Part shown: positions 1 through 8,063 of the stretch, piece after piece
Position numbering within the stretch: position 1 is the first letter of the stretch
Layout of the letters: each line of letters starts with the position of its first letter
DNA from: Nitrospirota bacterium
GTDB taxonomy: Bacteria > Nitrospirota > Thermodesulfovibrionia > Thermodesulfovibrionales > JdFR-88
Length of the DNA stretch: 49,044 bases
Direction: 5' to 3'
Assembly (NCBI GenBank): GCA_021813765.1
Contig: JAKAJM010000013.1
Span: 1-49,044, forward strand
Notes under the pieces: model-generated
What the model saw: only the letters and a program-made list of their open reading frames with translations
What the model was told of the DNA's origin: nothing
Database searches by the model: none
Position numbers and translations under genes: made by a program

Positions 1-75
1 GGGAAGAAATTCATCAACGAAATAGTGGAGTGCATAAGGATAAGGACCGGGGAAAGGGGAGAGGGGGCTTTATAA
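1..75 (+). CDS. glnB: PII nitrogen regulatory protein, C-terminal fragment
   Basis: The first 24 codons of the window read GKKFINEIVECIRIRTGERG followed by EGAL and a TAA stop. This is the characteristic C-terminus of PII signal proteins (GlnB/GlnK), including the conserved IRTGERG segment. The start and the T-loop are outside the window, so GlnB cannot be told from GlnK. The stop lies 1 nt before the amtB start codon. PII genes directly coupled to amtB usually encode GlnK-type proteins that plug the transporter when nitrogen is plentiful, so a GlnK role is likely here. Confidence 0.88.
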   Translation, partial: GKKFINEIVECIRIRTGERGEGAL

Positions 76-76
76 A

Positions 77-1300
77 ATGATAAATACGGGTGACACCGCC
101 TGGATGCTTGTGTCCACGGCGCTTGTTATGCTGATGACGCCGGGCCTGGCCCTTTTCTATGGCGGAATGGTGCGCAGGAAAAACGTGCTAAGCATCCTGA
201 TGCACAGCTTTTCCGCCATCGCGATAGTGAGCATACAGTGGATGCTTTTCGGATATTCGCTGGCGTTCGGCCCTGATGTGAAGGGCATCATCGGGAACCT
301 GGACTGGGCATTCCTGAGAAACGTCGGGCTGGCGCCAAACCCGGCATATGCGGCCGGCATTCCGCACCTGGCCTTCATGATCTACCAGGCCATGTTCGCG
401 GTCATAACGCCCGCCCTTATAAGCGGGGCCTTTGCTGAGCGGATGAAGTTTTCGGCTTACGTCATTTTCGTGGTCCTGTGGTCCACCCTGGTCTACGACC
501 CCGTGGCGCACTGGATATGGGGGCAGGGAGGCTGGATGAAGCAGCTTGGCGTGCTTGATTTTGCGGGCGGAATTGTCGTGCACGCGACCAGCGGTTTTTC
601 CGCGCTGGCCGCCGCCCTCCTTATAGGCAAAAGAAAGGGCCTTTCGAAGGAGCCCATGCCGCCCCATAACATGCCGATGACGGTTATAGGCGCGGGGCTG
701 CTGTGGTTTGGCTGGTTTGGCTTCAATGCCGGAAGCGCGCTCTCTTCAGGGCAGCTTAGCACCCTGGCCTTTGTTACCACGCACGCCTCGGCGGTCACCG
801 CCGCTGCCACCTGGATAGCCATCGAATGGCTGCACAGGGGGAAACCCACGGTATTTGGCGCTGTAACAGGGGCCGTTGCGGGGCTTGCCACGATAACGCC
901 CGCCGCGGGCTTTGTGGGCCCTGATGCCGCGCTCTTGATAGGGATACTGGCGGGCGGCATGTGCTATGCGGCCCTGAACCTGAAGCCGGTGCTGGGTTAT
1001 GACGACTCGCTTGATGCCTTCGGTGTCCACGGCGTGGGCGGGGTGACCGGCACACTGTGCGTGGGGCTTTTCGCATCGCTGGCCTTCAATCCCGCCGGAG
1101 CCAACGGCCTTTTCCTGGGCAATGCGCACCAGTTCTTTGTCCAGTTGGGAGCGGTCGCGCTGGTTGCGGTGTATTCGTTCGTGGCAAGCCTTGTTCTTCT
1201 CAAGGTTGTGGATGCCGTTACGGGGCTTCGCGTGAGCGAGCGCGTTGAGGACAACGGCCTGGACATAAGCCTGCATGGCGAGGAAGGCTATTATCTATAA
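77..1300 (+). CDS. amtB: ammonium transporter AmtB
   Basis: Inner-membrane ammonium channel of the Amt/Mep/Rh family, 407 residues with about eleven hydrophobic segments. The conserved pore residues are visible: Asp161 and His169 in DFAGGIVVH and His318 in GVHGVGG, matching the twin-His site of E. coli AmtB. There is no clear cleavable signal peptide; the protein begins MINTGDTAW, so the short periplasmic N-terminus seems to be retained as in many Amt proteins. The ATG is 1 nt after the PII stop, and a purine-rich GGGGAGAGGGGG tract inside the PII 3' end acts as ribosome binding site. This indicates a PII-amtB operon, typically induced by nitrogen limitation. A strong hairpin terminator follows. 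Confidence 0.97.
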   Translation: MINTGDTAWMLVSTALVMLMTPGLALFYGGMVRRKNVLSILMHSFSAIAIVSIQWMLFGYSLAFGPDVKGIIGNLDWAFLRNVGLAPNPAYAAGIPHLAFMIYQAMFAVITPALISGAFAERMKFSAYVIFVVLWSTLVYDPVAHWIWGQGGWMKQLGVLDFAGGIVVHATSGFSALAAALLIGKRKGLSKEPMPPHNMPMTVIGAGLLWFGWFGFNAGSALSSGQLSTLAFVTTHASAVTAAATWIAIEWLHRGKPTVFGAVTGAVAGLATITPAAGFVGPDAALLIGILAGGMCYAALNLKPVLGYDDSLDAFGVHGVGGVTGTLCVGLFASLAFNPAGANGLFLGNAHQFFVQLGAVALVAVYSFVASLVLLKVVDAVTGLRVSERVEDNGLDISLHGEEGYYL

Positions 1301-1331
1301 AAAATAGATATTTGAAATCTTTGATCAAGAC

Positions 1332-1373
1332 GGGCGGGGCCTTTAAAAAAATTTAATAGGCCCCGCCCTTTTT
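1332..1373. terminator. intrinsic terminator between convergent genes
   Basis: An 11-bp GC-rich stem (1332-1342 GGGCGGGGCCT pairing with 1358-1368) encloses an A/T loop and is followed by TTTTT on the plus strand. It ends the PII-amtB operon. The complementary A-rich loop could also help terminate the opposing SDR gene. Confidence 0.85.
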
Positions 1374-1381
1374 GTTTCACC

Positions 1382-2092
1382 TCACCAGGGTATTTCCTCG
1401 CCCCTGAAAGTGATGAACTTGCCGCTGTCTTCCAGGCCAAGCTCATCCAGCCGGGCCCTGATGCCAGAGACGCTTTCCTCCGGGCTTACCGGCGCCGCGG
1501 GGCCGCCCATCCGCGTCCTTACCCAGCCCGGGTGGAGGCAGACCACCTTGACCCCTGCGTGCCTCAAGTCCATTGCAAGGCTCCTCATCACCATGTTGAG
1601 CGCGGCCTTCGTGGAGCGGTATATATAAGAGCCTCCGTTTGATGAGGCGATGCTTCCCATGATGCTGCTTATCGAGGCGATAGTCCGGCCGCGGCCCTTC
1701 AGGATGTTCTCAAGAAAAGCCTCGGCCATCTTCAGGGGCGCAACCGTATTCACCCTGAAGGCCTCAAGCCATGCCGCCTCATCTGTATGCCCGAACGCCT
1801 GGCCCTTTGGCTCGCCAACTCCGGCATTGTTTAAAAGTATGTCCAGCGCTTCGCCCCTGAGCTTGTCCGAAAGGGCCGCTATCTCTTTTGGGTCGCTCAC
1901 GTTTAGCCGGTGGACCAGTACGGCACCCCCCTGCCCGGAGGAAATCTGCCTGGAGGAAAGCGCACCCAGCTCCGCGGCCCCGCCGGGGTCCCGGCAGCAG
2001 GCGTGGACCGTCCATCCGGCATCGGCATACTGCCTTGCCAGCTCAAGCCCGATGCCCCTGTTTGCCCCCGTTACAAGAATTTTTTGCGCCAT
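1382..2092 (-). CDS. short-chain dehydrogenase/reductase (C-factor-like SDR)
   Basis: A 236-residue classical SDR. It has the N-terminal NAD(P)-binding motif TGANRGIG at about residues 8-15, the NNAG motif, and a YxxxK catalytic pair in YRSTKAALN preceded by the Ser-rich SISSIMGS strand. Length and the HPGWVRTRMGG segment resemble the CsgA/C-factor subgroup. The substrate is unknown, and that subgroup is not reliably tied to one reaction. The ATG follows a good AGGAGG about 12 nt upstream (plus-strand 2104-2110). It is a single gene, convergent with amtB and divergent from the molybdenum hydroxylase gene. The divergence over about 200 bp leaves room for a shared control region, but no operator stands out. 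Confidence 0.9.
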   Translation of the reverse strand: MAQKILVTGANRGIGLELARQYADAGWTVHACCRDPGGAAELGALSSRQISSGQGGAVLVHRLNVSDPKEIAALSDKLRGEALDILLNNAGVGEPKGQAFGHTDEAAWLEAFRVNTVAPLKMAEAFLENILKGRGRTIASISSIMGSIASSNGGSYIYRSTKAALNMVMRSLAMDLRHAGVKVVCLHPGWVRTRMGGPAAPVSPEESVSGIRARLDELGLEDSGKFITFRGEEIPW

Positions 2093-2302
2093 GAAAAATA
2101 GAGTCCTCCTAAAAAAGAAAAAAACTCTGCCCCCCGTTAAATCTTAGTAAAAATCCGGCTCCTGGTAAAAACAAAAAAAAGCGGGCGGGTGTGAACAATG
2201 GAGGCCGCTCCTTCATGCTGATATAATTTCAGAAAAGAGGAAAAAAACTTTTCCTGAAAAAACTTCCAGATTTTTCCGCAATCGAAAAATGAAGGTCCGT
2301 AA

Positions 2303-4528
2303 TTGAAAATGAAGGAAGAAATAAAGAAGAAAAAAACAAAAACCGCACCGGGGCCCGCCCTGACAATAGCATTCCTGGTGTCACCCGAAAAGGTTGTGGA
2401 GCAGAAGGCATCTGTGGAGCAGGATGGCAGGGAAGAGCAACTGACCATGTCCAGCTTCCGCCTGGTCACCTTGAAAGAGATGCAGGAAACGGGCATCTCC
2501 GCGGACATATGCCTGCGCATCACGCCCGATGGAACCGTTACCGTATATGCCGGCAAATCTGAGATGGGGCAGGGCGTGTTTACCGGCCTTGCCATGATAG
2601 TTGCGGGTGAGCTTGACGCGGACTGGGCCAAAATGCGCTGCGAAGTCTCCTTTGCCGGGCTGGAGTTCAAAGACCCCGTATGGCAAAGCCAGACAACCGG
2701 CGGCAGCACAAGCGTAAGGCATATGGCCCTGCCGCTCAGGCTGGCCGGGGCCGCCGCGCGCCAGATGCTCGTAAAGGCCGCCTCCAACCTCTGGGGAGCG
2801 CCAGAGAAGGAATGCATAACGGAAAAGGGAAGGGTCCTTCACCCCGGAAGCGGCAGACAGCTTGGTTATGGACGGCTTTGCGGGGCCGCATCCGGATTGA
2901 AGATACCCAAAAAGCTGAAGCTCAGGGATAAAAATGAATCAAAATTGGGCCAGTGGGAAAAACAAAAACCCCTGCCGCCGCTGGATACGGCGGCCAAGGC
3001 AAGCGGGAAAGCAATCTTCGGGACAGATGTTTTTGTTTTTTCAGAAGAAAAAAATATGCTCCTTGCCGCGGTGGAGCGCTCGCCGGCCTATGGCGCACGG
3101 CCCGTCTCCTTTAATGGCGGGGAGGCGCTGAAGGTGCCCGGCGTGCGGGACGTCTTTCCTGTCTCAAGCGGGGTTGCGATATGCGCCGATACGATATGGG
3201 CGCTCCTTGAAGGAAGAAAGGCGCTTAAAATAGACTGGTCCCCCGGCACTCATCCGGGGCTTGACCAGCGCTCGCTTGAGGCGCTTTTTCTTGAGCGCCT
3301 GGACGCAAAAGGCGTGCGTACGGCGGTCAGGGGAAACGCCGCCTCCGCGCTTGAGCGTGCGGCAAAAAAGATTGCCGCCACCTACTTTCTTCCCTATCTT
3401 GCCCATGCGCCTCTGGAGCCCATGTGCTGCGCCGCAAGGCTTCAGGAAAAAGAAAAGAGATGCGACATCTGGACGTCCACCCAGAACCAGTCCGCGGTCA
3501 TAGAGGCTGCAAGCGGAGTCACGGGCCTCGGGCCGGAGCGGATATTCGTGCACACGACCTTCCTTGGCGGAGGTTTTGGACGCCGCCTTGAGGCCGATTA
3601 CGCCAGGGAGGCGGTTGAGATAGCAAAGAAAACCGGAAGGCCGGTAAAGCTCTTCTGGACCAGGACGGACGACCTGCGAAACGATTTTTACCGTCCCGGA
3701 AGCGTCTCAAAGATAGAGGGCGCGCTTGACGGGGAGGGCCGCCTGACGGCCTGGGCGCACAAAATAGCTGTGCCCTCCGTGCTTGGCTATAAAAGTGGCA
3801 CAGACCCGCTTGCTGTCGAGGGCGTTGTGGACATGGACTACGAGGTACCCAACCTGCTGGTAGATTTTTCGCGGGTGGACACCCCCATCCCCGTTGGCTT
3901 TTGGCGGTCGGTGGGTCATTCCCATAACGCTTTTGCCGTCGAGTGCTTTATTGATGAGCTTGCGCACGCGGCGGGCGCGGACCCTCTGGAGTTCCGCCTT
4001 GGGCTCCTTGAAAGGCACCCAAGGACGGCAAATGTCCTGCGGGTGGCCGCGGAGAAGGCCGGGTGGGGCAAAAAAAGAAAAGGGAAAAAGGGAAGCGGCA
4101 TGGGCATCGCGCAGCATTTCTCATTTGGCTCTTATGTGGCGATGGTCGCGGAGGTGTCGGCAGGCAAGGGCAAAGAAACTTTTGCCGTGCAGAAGATAGT
4201 GTGCGCGGTGGACTGCGGACAGGCGGTCAGCCGCGCGCTGATAGAGGCCCAGATAACCGGGGGTGCGCTTTTTGGCCTGAGCGCCGCCCTGAAAGAGGAG
4301 GTCGTGTTTGCCCATGGCGGCGTGAAGGCTGCCGGCTTCAGGGACTATCCGATATTGCGGATGAGCGAGTCTCCGGAGGTGGAGGTGCACGTGATGGAAA
4401 GCGGAGAGGCATCTGGAGGGATAGGAGAGGTCGCCGTGCCCCCTGTGGCACCGGCGGTGGCAAACGCCCTTTTTAACGCCACAGGCCGAAGGGTGCGCCG
4501 CCTGCCGTTGCGGGCTATTTCCCCGTGA
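2303..4528 (+). CDS. molybdopterin-binding hydroxylase large subunit (isoquinoline 1-oxidoreductase beta-like)
   Basis: A 741-residue member of the xanthine oxidase/aldehyde oxidoreductase family, closest by pattern to the IorB/CoxL-like beta subunits. Visible signs are GKSEMGQG near the N-terminus, the DTAAKASGKAIFGTDV segment that opens the second aldehyde-oxidase domain, TFLGGGFGRRLEADYA, and the C-terminal GIGEVAVPPVAPA with the putative catalytic glutamate near residue 709. Such proteins normally work with a small 2Fe-2S alpha subunit, and none is adjacent. IorB proteins often carry a Tat signal. Here the N-terminus is Lys/Glu-rich without a twin-Arg motif, so export is not supported. 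The start could be TTG 2303 or ATG 2309, both just after GAAGG. The 3' end overlaps the opposing HD gene by 14 bp. Confidence 0.88.
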   Translation: MKMKEEIKKKKTKTAPGPALTIAFLVSPEKVVEQKASVEQDGREEQLTMSSFRLVTLKEMQETGISADICLRITPDGTVTVYAGKSEMGQGVFTGLAMIVAGELDADWAKMRCEVSFAGLEFKDPVWQSQTTGGSTSVRHMALPLRLAGAAARQMLVKAASNLWGAPEKECITEKGRVLHPGSGRQLGYGRLCGAASGLKIPKKLKLRDKNESKLGQWEKQKPLPPLDTAAKASGKAIFGTDVFVFSEEKNMLLAAVERSPAYGARPVSFNGGEALKVPGVRDVFPVSSGVAICADTIWALLEGRKALKIDWSPGTHPGLDQRSLEALFLERLDAKGVRTAVRGNAASALERAAKKIAATYFLPYLAHAPLEPMCCAARLQEKEKRCDIWTSTQNQSAVIEAASGVTGLGPERIFVHTTFLGGGFGRRLEADYAREAVEIAKKTGRPVKLFWTRTDDLRNDFYRPGSVSKIEGALDGEGRLTAWAHKIAVPSVLGYKSGTDPLAVEGVVDMDYEVPNLLVDFSRVDTPIPVGFWRSVGHSHNAFAVECFIDELAHAAGADPLEFRLGLLERHPRTANVLRVAAEKAGWGKKRKGKKGSGMGIAQHFSFGSYVAMVAEVSAGKGKETFAVQKIVCAVDCGQAVSRALIEAQITGGALFGLSAALKEEVVFAHGGVKAAGFRDYPILRMSESPEVEVHVMESGEASGGIGEVAVPPVAPAVANALFNATGRRVRRLPLRAISP

Positions 4529-5117
4529 CCCACCAGTCGCTCTTGTCTGAAAACCACCAGAGCGAGGAGTCCGTCTCCAGGATCCTTGCGGCCAGCTCTT
4601 TTGCGGTCCCGGTCTTAAGCCTTCTCAGCGCGAAGGCCAGCCATTCGTCCGCATACCTGGAGCCCGTGTCCTTGCATTCCTTCAGGGCCAGGATGAGCTC
4701 AAGCTGGTCGGCATCCCTGGCCAGCAGGGCCTCTTTTGTCTTGCCCTCGGCAAATTCCACCAGCAGCGCCTCTATCTCCGGACCAAACGGGATGCCGTTT
4801 GCAAGCTCGCTTCTGGCCCTGGACTCATCCACCTTCACGTATTTTTTGTTGACGTAATTGAGGTCCCCGGTCCTGGCCTCAAGCAGGTCGTGGAAAAGGC
4901 CCATCCTCAAAAGCCTGTCCTTGTCTATCTTCTGCCCGGAGGCCTTTTCCTCCATGCTTCCAAGCACATAAGTGATGCAGGCGGTGCGGAAGGAATGCTC
5001 CGCAACGGACTCGCCGCCTGAACCCAGGAACTGAAACCCGCTCCGGGGGGTCCTTTTGAGCATCCCTGCCTCAAAAAGAAAGTTTGCTATGCCTGTGAGT
5101 ATGTCCGGTTCCGTCAC
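4515..5117 (-). CDS. HD-domain phosphohydrolase (YfbR/HDDC2-like)
   Basis: A 200-residue HD-superfamily protein. Putative metal ligands are His41 (in VAEHSFRT), His76-Asp77 (LFHDLLEARTGD) and Asp137 (DADQLE), the arrangement of YfbR/HDDC2 5'-deoxynucleotidases. A nucleotide-monophosphatase role in the cytoplasm is likely but not proven; the C-terminal Trp-rich tail SSLWWFSDKSDWW is typical of the broader HD_3 family. The start is GTG at 5117, overlapping the TGA of the upstream small gene by 4 nt (GTGA), which suggests translational coupling. The 3' end overlaps the opposing molybdenum hydroxylase gene by 14 bp. Confidence 0.85.
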   Translation of the reverse strand: MTEPDILTGIANFLFEAGMLKRTPRSGFQFLGSGGESVAEHSFRTACITYVLGSMEEKASGQKIDKDRLLRMGLFHDLLEARTGDLNYVNKKYVKVDESRARSELANGIPFGPEIEALLVEFAEGKTKEALLARDADQLELILALKECKDTGSRYADEWLAFALRRLKTGTAKELAARILETDSSLWWFSDKSDWWVTGK

Positions 5118-5305
5118 ACCTGCTTCTTTCCGCCGCTTTTTCCGCCCAGCGATTTTTCAGCGGCCACTATCCTGTTTTTTTTCATGAGAATACTCTCAAT
5201 AAGCTCCGCCCTGCTCTTTATTACCGGAAGCTCAAGCTCCAGCGCGAGTTTTTTAAGCTCGAGCTCTTCCATCTTCTCAAGCTCTTTTCTCTCTCTTCTG
5301 GTCAT
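5114..5305 (-). CDS. small basic protein with SAP/Rho-N-like helix-extended-helix segment
   Basis: A 63-residue protein that is charged and Lys-rich. Residues about 16-42 (LKKLALELELPVIKSRAEL and following) resemble the short helix-extended-helix fold of SAP or Rho N-terminal domains, which bind nucleic acid. The flanks are highly charged, and the Lys/Gly-rich tail could contact RNA or DNA. A longer reading frame extends upstream into polA. The ATG at 5305 is chosen because AAGGAGG lies 5 nt before it (plus-strand 5309-5317). The stop overlaps the start of the HD gene. It sits 19 nt after polA on the same strand, so polA, this gene and the HD gene may form one transcript. The function is unknown; DNA or RNA binding is an inference. 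Confidence 0.6.
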   Translation of the reverse strand: MTRRERKELEKMEELELKKLALELELPVIKSRAELIESILMKKNRIVAAEKSLGGKSGGKKQV

Positions 5306-5324
5306 CTTTACCTCCTTAGCCGCT

Positions 5325-7994
5325 TTAATGGGCTTCCGCCCAGTTGCGGCCATATCCGGCCTCCACAAGGACGGGCACGCTCAGGCCCGCGGCCCGGCTC
5401 ATCTCTTCCTTAATTATATCAGTCATGCGGGGCGAATCGCTCTGCGGGGACTCAAAGACAAGCTCGTCATGCACCTGGAGGATAAGCCTTGTGCGGCTGA
5501 ACTCCGCTGTCTTCCCGGCCCTCCACAGGTTTATCATCGCCTTTTTTATGATGTCTGCCGCGCTGCCCTGTATCGGGGAGTTCATGGCGAACCTCTCGCC
5601 AAGCGCGCGCACCCTCCGGTCGCGGCTACGGAGCTCGGGTATCGGCCTTTTCCTTCCTGAGATGGTCCTCACATAACCGTTCCTTTCCGCCTCCTCTATC
5701 GCCCTTTTCATATAAGCGGCAACCCCGGCGTGCCTCTCGAAGTACCTGGCTATGTACCTGGCGGCCTCCCCGGTTGTCTTTCCCGTGGCCTGGCTGAGCC
5801 CGAAGGGCGTTATTCCGTAGATGATCCCGAAGTTCACGACCTTGGCCACCCTCCTGTGCTCCGGGCCGACCTGCGAAGGGTCCAGCCCGAAGATCTCGGC
5901 CGCCGTCATCGTGTGCACGTCCGCCCCCTGCTTGAACTGGCCTATGAGCGCCTCGTCCCCGGAGATATGCGCCAGCACCCTCAGCTCTATCTGGGAATAA
6001 TCGGCCGATATGATGTAAAACCCTTCCTCGGGGATGAACGCCTCCCGTATCTTCCTGCCCCACTCGCCCCGCACCGGGATGTTTTGCAGGTTGGGGTCCG
6101 TGCTCGAAAGCCTGCCGGTCGCCGTGACCGCCTGGTTGAACGTGGCGTGTATCCTTCCAGTGCGCGGGTTTACAAGCGTTGGCAGCACGTCCACGTATGT
6201 TGTCTTTAGCTTGAAGAGCGCCCGCCAGTCGAGCACCTCCCTTGGCAGCTCGTGCTCCCCGGCCAGCTCCTCAAGGACGCCCACCTCGGTGGAGTAGCCG
6301 GTCTTCTTCTTTTTCCCGGGCGTCAGCTTAAGGACGTCAAAGAGCACGTGCCCGAGCTGCCTTGGCGAGTTAATGTTAAACTCACACCCGGCAAGGAAAA
6401 ATATCCTCTTTTTTATTCCCTCAAGCTGCCCGCCAAGTTCCGCTGACAACTCCGCAAGCCTCCCGGCGTCCACCTTTACCCCGGTCTCCTCCATCCCGGC
6501 AAGCACGCTTACAAGCGGGATCTCGTAGTCTGAATAACAGCCCCCCAGCTCTTCCTGCCCAAGCCTCTCGAAAAGTACCGGTTTTACGGTGCGGACAAGC
6601 TCCGCCTCGTAGCAGGCAAAACCCGCCGCCTCCTCAAGCGGCACCGAGCTGTACCGTCCGCCCTTCCCGGCAAGCTCCCCCTGCGTCTTTTTCTTTATGG
6701 ACAGGTATTCCAGCGCAATGGCCTCCAGGCTGTGGTCCTCCCGCAAGGGGTTTATAAGGTGCGAGGCTATCATGACGTCATAAAGCTCTCTGCCCTTAAG
6801 CTCCACTCCCAGGGCTTTAAGAAGGACCATATCCCGCTTCAGGTTGTGCCCGGCCTTGGGAACCGATTCGTCTTCAAAAAGTGGTTTTAATACTTCCCCC
6901 AAAGCCTCCTTTGCGTCCATCTGCCCAGGGGCGCCCTCGTATTCATGGGCAAACGGAAGATAAAAACCAAGATCTCCCTCCGCGGTAAAAAATGAGGCGC
7001 CCGCCAATGTTTCCTCTCCCGGTGCGGAGGCCTGCGGCCTTTCGGCAAAAAGCCTCATGGAAAAACCGGCCTTTAGCGCAGGCAGAAGGGCCTTCAGCCT
7101 TTCCGCCTGGAGCACCACCTCATATTTCCTTTGCGGGGCCGTCTCTCCGGGGACGTACTTCATGAGAGAGGTGAACTCGAACTCCTTGAAGAGCGCCGCC
7201 AGGGCGTGCCAGTCCGGCTCCCGCATGCCGAACGAGAGGTCTTCCGTTTCAAGCTCAAGCGGCACGTCCCGGTCTATCACCGCAAGCTGCCTTGAGAGCT
7301 TTATGACTTCCGTGTTCTCCTCGATCAGCTTTCTTATCCTGGGCTTTTTGATCCTCTCCGTGTGGGCCAGGAGCTCATCCAGGTCCCTGAACCCGGCAAA
7401 AAGCTCCTTTGCAGTCTTCTCTCCTATGCCCTTCACCCCGGGTATGTTGTCCACCGCATCGCCCACCAGCGCCATGAACTCAGGCACCCTCCCGGGAGGC
7501 ACCCCGAAGCGCTCGATAACGTGCTCCGGCCCCAGCAACTGGTTTTTCATCGGGTCGTAGACGCGCACCCCGTCTCCTATGAGCTGGAGCATGTCCTTGT
7601 CCGCCGTAACGATATATACGCTGTGGCCCGCCTTCGACGCGCGCGCGGCAAGCGTGGCTATCACGTCGTCCGCCTCGTAGCCCGGCACCTCGAAGAGCTT
7701 CACCCTGAAGGCGTCTATTATTTTTCTGATGTAAGGGAGCTGCTCTATCATCTCGTCCGGGGCCCCGGGCCTGTGGGCCTTGTAAGCCTCGTACAGCCTG
7801 TGCCTTTCGGTCTTGTGGGGGGTGTCGAAGGAGATGATCAGGCCGCCCGGGCGCAGGTCCCTGATTATCTTCAGCAGCATGTTCGTAAAGCCGAATATGG
7901 CGTTTGTGGGGCGGCCCCTGGAGTCCCTCAGGCCGCGTATGGCGTAGTAGGCCCTGTAGACATAGGAGTTGCCGTCAATGAGGTAAATGTCCAT
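5325..7994 (-). CDS. polA: DNA polymerase I
   Basis: Family A replication and repair polymerase, 889 residues. The 5'-nuclease domain (about 1-290) keeps its acidic residues, for example EADD 107-110, TADKD 130-134 and GDAVDN 178-183. The polymerase domain (about 500-889) has motif A ADYSQIELR with Asp665, motif B RRVAKVVNFGIIYG and motif C VHDE with Asp843. The middle 3'-5' exonuclease-like domain is present but degraded. The DxE of motif I is missing near 311-320, Asp388 of motif II is kept, and motif III has Phe459 and Glu463 where E. coli has Tyr and Asp. Proofreading is therefore probably lost, as in several other bacterial Pol I enzymes. The ATG at 7994 gives the usual MDIYLIDGNSYVYRAYYAI start. 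Confidence 0.97.
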   Translation of the reverse strand: MDIYLIDGNSYVYRAYYAIRGLRDSRGRPTNAIFGFTNMLLKIIRDLRPGGLIISFDTPHKTERHRLYEAYKAHRPGAPDEMIEQLPYIRKIIDAFRVKLFEVPGYEADDVIATLAARASKAGHSVYIVTADKDMLQLIGDGVRVYDPMKNQLLGPEHVIERFGVPPGRVPEFMALVGDAVDNIPGVKGIGEKTAKELFAGFRDLDELLAHTERIKKPRIRKLIEENTEVIKLSRQLAVIDRDVPLELETEDLSFGMREPDWHALAALFKEFEFTSLMKYVPGETAPQRKYEVVLQAERLKALLPALKAGFSMRLFAERPQASAPGEETLAGASFFTAEGDLGFYLPFAHEYEGAPGQMDAKEALGEVLKPLFEDESVPKAGHNLKRDMVLLKALGVELKGRELYDVMIASHLINPLREDHSLEAIALEYLSIKKKTQGELAGKGGRYSSVPLEEAAGFACYEAELVRTVKPVLFERLGQEELGGCYSDYEIPLVSVLAGMEETGVKVDAGRLAELSAELGGQLEGIKKRIFFLAGCEFNINSPRQLGHVLFDVLKLTPGKKKKTGYSTEVGVLEELAGEHELPREVLDWRALFKLKTTYVDVLPTLVNPRTGRIHATFNQAVTATGRLSSTDPNLQNIPVRGEWGRKIREAFIPEEGFYIISADYSQIELRVLAHISGDEALIGQFKQGADVHTMTAAEIFGLDPSQVGPEHRRVAKVVNFGIIYGITPFGLSQATGKTTGEAARYIARYFERHAGVAAYMKRAIEEAERNGYVRTISGRKRPIPELRSRDRRVRALGERFAMNSPIQGSAADIIKKAMINLWRAGKTAEFSRTRLILQVHDELVFESPQSDSPRMTDIIKEEMSRAAGLSVPVLVEAGYGRNWAEAH

Positions 7995-8016
7995 CAGTGC
8001 ATTTTAACATTTTGCC

Positions 8017-8048
8017 GGCAGGGAGCCGGAAAAGAACGGCCCCCTGCC
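8017..8048. other. GC-rich stem-loop between transglutaminase-like gene and polA
   Basis: Arms 8017-8028 (GGCAGGGAGCCG) and 8037-8048 pair over 12 positions with one mismatch around an A-rich loop. It lies in the 69-bp gap between two minus-strand genes. There is no clean U-tract on the minus strand, so it may attenuate rather than fully terminate read-through into polA. Confidence 0.4.
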
Positions 8049-8063
8049 GCTCTCATTTTCCTT

